Below are positions 59,489 through 64,000 of a stretch of DNA of 64,000 nt, piece by piece. How positions within the stretch are numbered: position 1 is the stretch's first letter; every line of letters begins with the position of its first letter. Source of the DNA: Thalassomonas sp. RHCl1 (lineage in GTDB: Bacteria > Pseudomonadota > Gammaproteobacteria > Enterobacterales > Alteromonadaceae); assembly GCF_947387555.1 (NCBI RefSeq), contig NZ_CANDNZ010000001.1, positions 744,001-808,000 of the forward strand, read 5' to 3'. The translations under genes and the position numbers were made by a program. The notes below the pieces were generated by a model. That model was not told the origin of the DNA. It was given only the letters and a program-made list of their open reading frames with translations, and ran no database searches.

Positions 59489-60190
59489 ATGGATAATTTA
59501 AATCTCGGTCGTCATATTTCCGGCCAGTTTAACGAAGACCTTGAACGGGTGATCAACCATGTGATGCACATGGGCGGCCTGGTTGAGAAACAAGTCAGTG
59601 ACGCTTTGGTTGCTGTGGCGGAAGCCGATGAAGAACTGGCGCGTAAAGTACTTAGCAATGATTTTCAGATCAATAGCCTGGAAGTCAGTATTGATGACGA
59701 GTGTACCCGCATCATCGCCAAACGCCAGCCGGCTGCCGGGGATTTGCGCCTGATCATGGCAATCGTAAAAACCATTGCCGACTTGGAACGTATCGGCGAT
59801 GAGGCGGAAAAAATTGCCAATGTCGCGCTGGAAAGCTTTTCCGGCGACTATAAAGCCTTATTGCTGAGCCTGGAAAACCTCGGCAACCGGGTGATAGAGT
59901 TTTTGCGCGCCACCTTAGATGCTTTTACCCGTATGGATGCCGAAACCGCCATTAGCGTGCATAAAAGCGATGACAAGGTAGACAGGGAATATGAAGCCCT
60001 GATGCGCCAGCTGATGACCTATATGATGGAAGATCCCCGCTCTATCCCGCAAATTATGAGTGTGATCTGGTCTGCCCGGGCGCTGGAGCGTATCGGCGAC
60101 CGTTGTCAAAATATTTGCGAATACATTATTTACTTTGTTAAAGGTAAAGATGTTCGCCATCTTAAAGCGGAAGATATGAAGGAACTTTAA
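59489..60190 (+). CDS. phoU: Phosphate signalling protein PhoU
   Basis: Cytoplasmic regulator that links Pst transport activity to inhibition of PhoR. The 233 residues form two three-helix PhoU domains (about 10-110 and 120-220), each with the metal-binding E(A/V)xxE/D-type motifs, here IADLERIGDEAEKIA and RALERIGDRCQNICEY. Length and sequence match E. coli PhoU (241). It is last in the pst operon, followed by the terminator at 60285-60321. Confidence 0.95.
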   Translation: MDNLNLGRHISGQFNEDLERVINHVMHMGGLVEKQVSDALVAVAEADEELARKVLSNDFQINSLEVSIDDECTRIIAKRQPAAGDLRLIMAIVKTIADLERIGDEAEKIANVALESFSGDYKALLLSLENLGNRVIEFLRATLDAFTRMDAETAISVHKSDDKVDREYEALMRQLMTYMMEDPRSIPQIMSVIWSARALERIGDRCQNICEYIIYFVKGKDVRHLKAEDMKEL

Positions 60191-60284
60191 CGGTTGGCAG
60201 TCTTCAGGCCAGGTACTTTTATGCCTGCCTCGGGTCACCGCTTAACTCGATAAAAGTTGTAATATCGGACGTTTTAATCCATAA

Positions 60285-60321
60285 AAATATACCGGCAACG
60301 ACATCTGCCGGTATATTTTTT
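60285..60321. terminator. Terminator of pstCAB-phoU
   Basis: AAAAATATACCGGCA and TGCCGGTATATTTTTT form a stem of about 14 bp with an 8-base loop and T-tail, about 95 bases after phoU. Confidence 0.92.
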
Positions 60322-60516
60322 CATTTTAATGCTTAATAACTGCAAGATTCCGGCAGGGCATATGTTGCTTAATTCCTTAATCTCGTTGGCATTAGTCATT
60401 AACATGTAAAATAACTGCTGCGGATAGCTGATAAAGTCGTTTGCTAATCTTGGCAAATGGGTTAATATCCGCGGCGAATAAAAACAAAGAGATCATTAGT
60501 CTCCTGGAAAAACATT

Positions 60517-61197
60517 ATGGCCAGAAATTCAATACTAGGTGTATTTGCAAAATCACCGATAAAACCATTAGAAAAACACATTCGTATGGTAACCAAGTGT
60601 TGTAACCAACTTATACCATTCTTTGCTGCCTGCTCCGAGCAGGATTGGACAACGGCGGCAAAGGTGCGTAAAAAACTTTCCAAGTTAGAGCAGGATGCCG
60701 ACGTATTAAAACGCAAACTTCGTCTGGAGCTTCCCGGCGGTTTGTTTATGCCGGTGGACAGAGCTGACTTGCTTGAACTGTTAACTCAACAGGACAAGAT
60801 TGCGAACAAGGCGAAAGATATCGCCGGTCGCGTATTAGGACGGAAACTTGAGATCCCTGAAGCGATTCAGGAGCAGTTTACTACTTATTTACAACGTTGT
60901 ATCGACGCCACTGAAAAAGCGGCCGATGCAATAAATGAATTAGACGATTTATTAGAAACCGGATTTCGTGGTCGTGAAGTTGAATTGGTTGAAAAGATGA
61001 TCAACCAGCTCGATGAAATTGAAGATGATACAGATACCATGCAAATTGAACTTCGTCACGATCTGATGTTGATTGAAAATACACTGAACCCTATTGATGC
61101 AATGTTCTTGTATCAAATAATCGAATGGGTTGGCGATCTTGCCGACTTAGCTGAGCGCGTTGGTGCTCGTTTAGAAATTTTGTTGGCTAGAAACTAG
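60517..61197 (+). CDS. DUF47 (TIGR00153) PhoU-like protein
   Basis: PhoU-related helical protein of 226 residues that is usually encoded next to Pit transporters and regulates or assembles with them. Family features: ILGVFAKSPIKPLEKHI at the N-terminus, then KLEQDADVLKRKLR, VDRADLLELLTQQDKIANKAKDIAG and the C-terminal IDAMFLYQIIEWVGDLADLAERVG. The spacing to the Pit gene is 10 bases, so the two form an operon. No Pho box was seen upstream, in contrast to pst. ATG 60517; a CTGGAAA sequence serves as a weak ribosome-binding site. Confidence 0.92.
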   Translation: MARNSILGVFAKSPIKPLEKHIRMVTKCCNQLIPFFAACSEQDWTTAAKVRKKLSKLEQDADVLKRKLRLELPGGLFMPVDRADLLELLTQQDKIANKAKDIAGRVLGRKLEIPEAIQEQFTTYLQRCIDATEKAADAINELDDLLETGFRGREVELVEKMINQLDEIEDDTDTMQIELRHDLMLIENTLNPIDAMFLYQIIEWVGDLADLAERVGARLEILLARN

Positions 61198-61207
61198 GGT
61201 TTAGATC

Positions 61208-62473
61208 ATGGATATTTTACTTTCTCACGGCTCTGTATTAGTGCTGATTGCCGCCGCTGTAGGTTTTTTCATGGCCTGGGGCATAGGTGCAAACGATGTT
61301 GCAAATGCAATGGGAACCTCGGTTGGCTCTAAAGCGTTGACCATTAAACAAGCCATCATTATTGCTATGGTGTTTGAATTTGCCGGTGCCTACCTGGCCG
61401 GTGGCGAGGTGACCTCCACCATACGTAAGGGCATAATAGACGCCAGCTATTTTGTTGATACGCCTGAGCTCCTGGTCTTTGGTATGATCTCGGCATTATT
61501 TGCCGCGGCGACCTGGTTATTGATTGCTTCTATCCTGGGCTGGCCTGTTTCTACTACGCACTCCATTATCGGTGCCATCATAGGTTTCGCCGCCTTTGGT
61601 GTCAGCCCTGATACCGTTGCCTGGGGCAAGGTCTTAGGCATAGTGGGCAGCTGGATCGTGACGCCGTTAATTTCCGGTGTGATTGCCTTTATTATCTTTA
61701 ACAGCGCACAAAAGCTGATTTTTGATACCGATCATCCCCTCAAGCAGGCCAAGCGTTATGTTCCTTTTTATATGATGCTTGCCGGTTTTGTTCTGGCACT
61801 GGTTACCATTAAAAAAGGTCTTAAGCATGTTGGTTTAGAGATTGGCGCTACCGAAGGTTATATATACGCCATCGCCGTTTCCGTGCTTGTTGCCCTTATC
61901 GGTAAGTTCTATATCGAACGTTTGAAGTTTGATGAGAAGGCTTCTAAGAACGATCATTACGTTAATGTTGAAAAAGTTTTCGCTGTGCTGATGATAGTGA
62001 CCGCCTGTTGTATGGCGTTTGCCCACGGCTCGAACGATGTTGCCAATGCTATCGGGCCACTGGCTGCGGTTGTTGGTATCGTCGATAACGGCGGTGAAAT
62101 CGTCAAGAAAACCGCACTAGCCTGGTGGATCTTACCGCTTGGCGGCTTTGGTATCGTTGCCGGTTTAGCCATCTTTGGCCATAAGGTTATTGCCACTATC
62201 GGTCAGGGCATTACCCATTTAACACCAAGCCGTGGTTTTGCTGCCGAGCTGGCTGCCGCCTGTACCGTTGTTATTGCATCGGGTACCGGTCTGCCAATCT
62301 CCACCACACAAACCTTAGTTGGTGCGGTATTAGGTGTCGGCATGGCGCGTGGTATTGCCGCAATCAACATGGGGGTTGTACGTAATATTGTGGTTTCCTG
62401 GGTGATCACCTTACCTGTGGGTGCCGGTTTGTCTATCCTGTTCTTCTGGATGATGAAGGCGGTATTTGCTTAA
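61208..62473 (+). CDS. Low-affinity inorganic phosphate transporter (Pit family)
   Basis: Inner-membrane phosphate permease (PiT/PHO4 family), likely cation-coupled, 421 residues with about ten TMs. The duplicated family signature is visible near both ends: GANDVANAMGTSVGSKALT (about 26-45) and GSNDVANAIGPLAAVV (about 275-290), plus GWPVSTTHSIIGAI and GLPISTTQTLVGAV. It pairs with the DUF47 gene just upstream. It would provide phosphate uptake under replete conditions, complementing the Pst system. A terminator lies at 62503-62538. Confidence 0.95.
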   Translation: MDILLSHGSVLVLIAAAVGFFMAWGIGANDVANAMGTSVGSKALTIKQAIIIAMVFEFAGAYLAGGEVTSTIRKGIIDASYFVDTPELLVFGMISALFAAATWLLIASILGWPVSTTHSIIGAIIGFAAFGVSPDTVAWGKVLGIVGSWIVTPLISGVIAFIIFNSAQKLIFDTDHPLKQAKRYVPFYMMLAGFVLALVTIKKGLKHVGLEIGATEGYIYAIAVSVLVALIGKFYIERLKFDEKASKNDHYVNVEKVFAVLMIVTACCMAFAHGSNDVANAIGPLAAVVGIVDNGGEIVKKTALAWWILPLGGFGIVAGLAIFGHKVIATIGQGITHLTPSRGFAAELAAACTVVIASGTGLPISTTQTLVGAVLGVGMARGIAAINMGVVRNIVVSWVITLPVGAGLSILFFWMMKAVFA

Positions 62474-62502
62474 GCTGCGTGCTTAAACCAAGATAAGCAG
62501 TT

Positions 62503-62538
62503 AAAACCGGGCCAGTGAAAAACTGGCCCGGTTTTTTT
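62503..62538 (+). terminator. Terminator of the DUF47-Pit operon
   Basis: AAACCGGGCCAGT and ACTGGCCCGGTTT form a stem of about 13 bp around a short A-rich loop, ending in a T7 run. Confidence 0.95.
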
Positions 62539-62540
62539 AT

Positions 62541-62736
62541 ACATGGAAGTATTTCAGCCTTCTCTTCAGATAGAGAGGGCTCCTGGCGTAAGCTAAGTAC
62601 TTACCTCCTGTAAGCAATCCTGCATTCACCGGAAGTGAAGGAGCAGGGTTATACATGAAAGTCTTTCTGCCTTCTTTTCAGATAGAGAGGACTCCGGGTA
62701 TAAGCTAAATTGCTATATCCGGTAAGCAATCCTGCA
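62541..62736. repeat. Interspersed hairpin repeat, copies B and C in tandem
   Basis: Two direct copies with a period of about 110 bases (62541-62625 and 62651-62736). Each has ATACATG-AAGT, TTCAGATAGAGAGG, then CTCC-GG-TAAGCTAA and GTAAGCAATCCTGCA. The core of B folds as GGcGTAAG/CTTACctCC; the core of C as CCGGgTATAaGC/GCtATATcCGG. Copy A is at 38139-38300. Confidence 0.72.
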
Positions 62737-62793
62737 CTGATATGGGGGCGGAGAGAGGCGATACTTTTACAACCTGAAAGTTAAGGAGTGGCC

Positions 62794-63075
62794 TTACTCG
62801 TTACGGGCAGTGACTTCCACCAGGTGATAACCAAACTGGGTTTTTACCGGGCCTTGTACGGTATTTAACTGGGCGCTAAAAACCACTTGATCAAATTCTG
62901 CCACCATTTGTCCGCGGCTGAATGAGCCCAAGGCGCCGCCGTGCATTCTTGAAGGGCAGGTGGAGTGTTCTTTGGCAAGTTGCTCGAATGCTTCCCCGGC
63001 TTCAATTCTTTCTTTAATTTGCTGGCATTGTTGTTCTGTTTTCACCAAAATATGGCGGGCTGCGGCTCTTTTCAT
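62794..63075 (-). CDS. ppiC: Parvulin-type peptidyl-prolyl cis-trans isomerase
   Basis: Small cytoplasmic rotamase of 93 residues made only of a parvulin (PpiC) domain, matching E. coli PpiC (93). Motifs: ARHILVKTE, the FEQLAKEHSTCPS segment, GGALGSFSRGQMVAEFDQVVF and TQFGYHLVEV. The conserved histidines and Cys of the active site region are present. It is a single gene; no ribosome-binding anomaly (GGAAGATAAAC before ATG 63075). Confidence 0.93.
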   Translation of the reverse strand: MKRAAARHILVKTEQQCQQIKERIEAGEAFEQLAKEHSTCPSRMHGGALGSFSRGQMVAEFDQVVFSAQLNTVQGPVKTQFGYHLVEVTARNE

Positions 63076-63537
63076 TGTTTATCTTCCTGATATCTTGTCC
63101 GTTGTTTTCTCCTGAGCAAAGGTTTTATTCATACCCTGAGCCAGACTCTATAAAGGCTTAGTCGCTAGCAGCAACAAAGCCTTTAATAAGCTATAAATGA
63201 TTATGCCTATAACTTATGTTTTAACCATATCCTAATTAAAAAAGAAATTAAAGTTTCACTTTTCCGGATCAATTTTCACCCTAAGAGCTTCTGGACTAAA
63301 AGCCTTACTTTGGACTTTATTATGACAAGCGGTGAATATTCTCCTGGCTGCTTTTCCGATCATCTTGCTTTATGCCAGTTGAACAATGCTGAAAGGTTTT
63401 GCTAGATAGCTGTTTTTAAGGAAAAGCTTGCGGCATAAAAAAGAAATACATGTTAATTTAACCGCTATCTTTAATTAAAATGAAATTTTTAATCGTTTTT
63501 ATTGTTTCTTAAATGGCGAAAAACGTCGGGGAAGAAC
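63076..63537. other. Divergent promoter region between ppiC and the LysR-type regulator gene
   Basis: About 460 bases, AT-rich, with no small gene seen. A GGGGAAG ribosome-binding site for the regulator lies at 63529-63534. LysR-type proteins usually bind their own upstream region, but I could not pick out a convincing T-N11-A operator. Confidence 0.4.
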
Positions 63538-64000
63538 TTGTTACCTAACTTAAAACACCTGAAATATTTATTGGCGCTGCACAAGCACCAGAATTTCAAC
63601 CGTGCGGCGGATGCCTGTTATGTCAGCCAGTCGACCTTAAGCAGCGCTATTATCAAGCTCGAAGAGCAGCTTAATTGCCAGCTGATAGAAAGGGATCACA
63701 AGGCGTTTATTTTCACCACACAGGGGGAAGTGGTGGTGGAGATGGCGCAAAAGCTGCTTCTTTCGGCGCAGGAGCTGCTCGATTACGGCAAGCAACAGGG
63801 AAACCCTGCGACCGGCAGTGTCCGTATCGGCTGCATCCCGACAATAGCCCCATATTTGCTGACGGATCTGGTCAAACAGTGCCAACAGACGTTGCCTGAT
63901 CTGGCTTTGTATTTGCGTGAAGACAGTACCGATAACCTCATGGCTATGCTTGCCAACGGTGAAATAGACACGGCAATTCTGGCGCTGCCGGTAGCGGATC
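63538..64000 (+). CDS. OxyR-like LysR-family transcriptional regulator (partial, cut by window end)
   Basis: N-terminal 154 residues of a LysR-type regulator; the C-terminus lies beyond the window. The likely start is TTG at 63538 behind GGGGAAG, giving (M)LPNLKHLKYLLALHKHQNF. The winged helix-turn-helix has FNRAADACYVSQSTLSSAIIKLE. The start of the effector domain (SVRIGCIPTIAPYLLTDLVK, LALYLREDSTDNLMAML, DTAILALP) is closest to OxyR, the hydrogen peroxide sensor. The redox cysteines of OxyR would lie past position 64000, so sensing function cannot be checked here. Confidence 0.82.
   Translation, partial: MLPNLKHLKYLLALHKHQNFNRAADACYVSQSTLSSAIIKLEEQLNCQLIERDHKAFIFTTQGEVVVEMAQKLLLSAQELLDYGKQQGNPATGSVRIGCIPTIAPYLLTDLVKQCQQTLPDLALYLREDSTDNLMAMLANGEIDTAILALPVAD

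Overview
The window looks like a chromosome segment of a marine gammaproteobacterium of the Alteromonadales, most like the Colwelliaceae (Thalassomonas-type). This is judged from gene content (PhoBR/PstSCAB-PhoU, EttA, GcvR, a PEP-CTERM protein, many two-component systems, a fused PqqD-like/M50/HlyD exporter) and from the moderate base composition. It is an inference from protein families, not a database match. No rRNA, tRNA, CRISPR array, transposase or prophage was seen.

Layout. (1) 0.2-5 kb: three tandem secreted paralogues sharing one N-terminal domain, then a 910-residue exported modular protein. (2) 5-7.3 kb: a TonB-dependent receptor pseudogene with several frameshifts and a stop, read leftward. 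(3) 7.4-8 kb: yjjX. (4) 8.2-15.5 kb: a compact operon encoding a HlyD/MacA-like adaptor, an ABC ATPase, a duplicated MacB/FtsX permease, an NtrC-type regulator and its sensor kinase. It is preceded by a near-consensus sigma-54 promoter, so it is probably self-regulated. (5) 15.5-20.3 kb: an amidohydrolase/SDR pair that fits sugar-lactone catabolism, a hybrid histidine kinase and a DUF952 protein. (6) 20.5-25.6 kb: a diguanylate cyclase with a structured leader, a BaeSR-like two-component pair and an EF-hand protein. (7) 25.8-31.3 kb: phoBR, an S9 peptidase and pstS, with Pho boxes before phoB and pstS. (8) 31.4-42.1 kb: gcvR-like, PilZ, ettA, a PEP-CTERM protein, a hypothetical protein, a PKD lipoprotein, a CBS protein, an aldehyde dehydrogenase and an acyl-CoA ligase. 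(9) 42.2-54.4 kb: the most unusual locus, all on the minus strand. It holds a TolC-like protein, a HlyD adaptor, a PqqD-like/M50 protease/HlyD fusion, a GAF-GAF-TM-HlyD fusion, a 47-residue basic protein, a 1478-residue repeat protein and a small zinc-ribbon protein. (10) 54.5-62.5 kb: pstCAB-phoU behind a triple Pho box, then a DUF47/Pit phosphate pair. (11) 62.8-64 kb: ppiC and the start of an OxyR-like LysR regulator cut by the window edge.

How the genes work together. Phosphate starvation is the main theme: PhoR/PhoB should act on the 11-bp-repeat Pho boxes to express phoBR, pstS and pstCAB-phoU, while DUF47-Pit gives constitutive low-affinity uptake. The best candidate for an undescribed system is the 42-54 kb locus. 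It has an outer-membrane channel, three periplasmic adaptors and an intramembrane protease, but no ABC ATPase. It sits beside a huge DGS-rich protein that has no Sec signal but a short basic N-terminus with an LEDRIAPGG motif. I infer a protease-coupled export/maturation system for that protein and/or for the 47-residue peptide.
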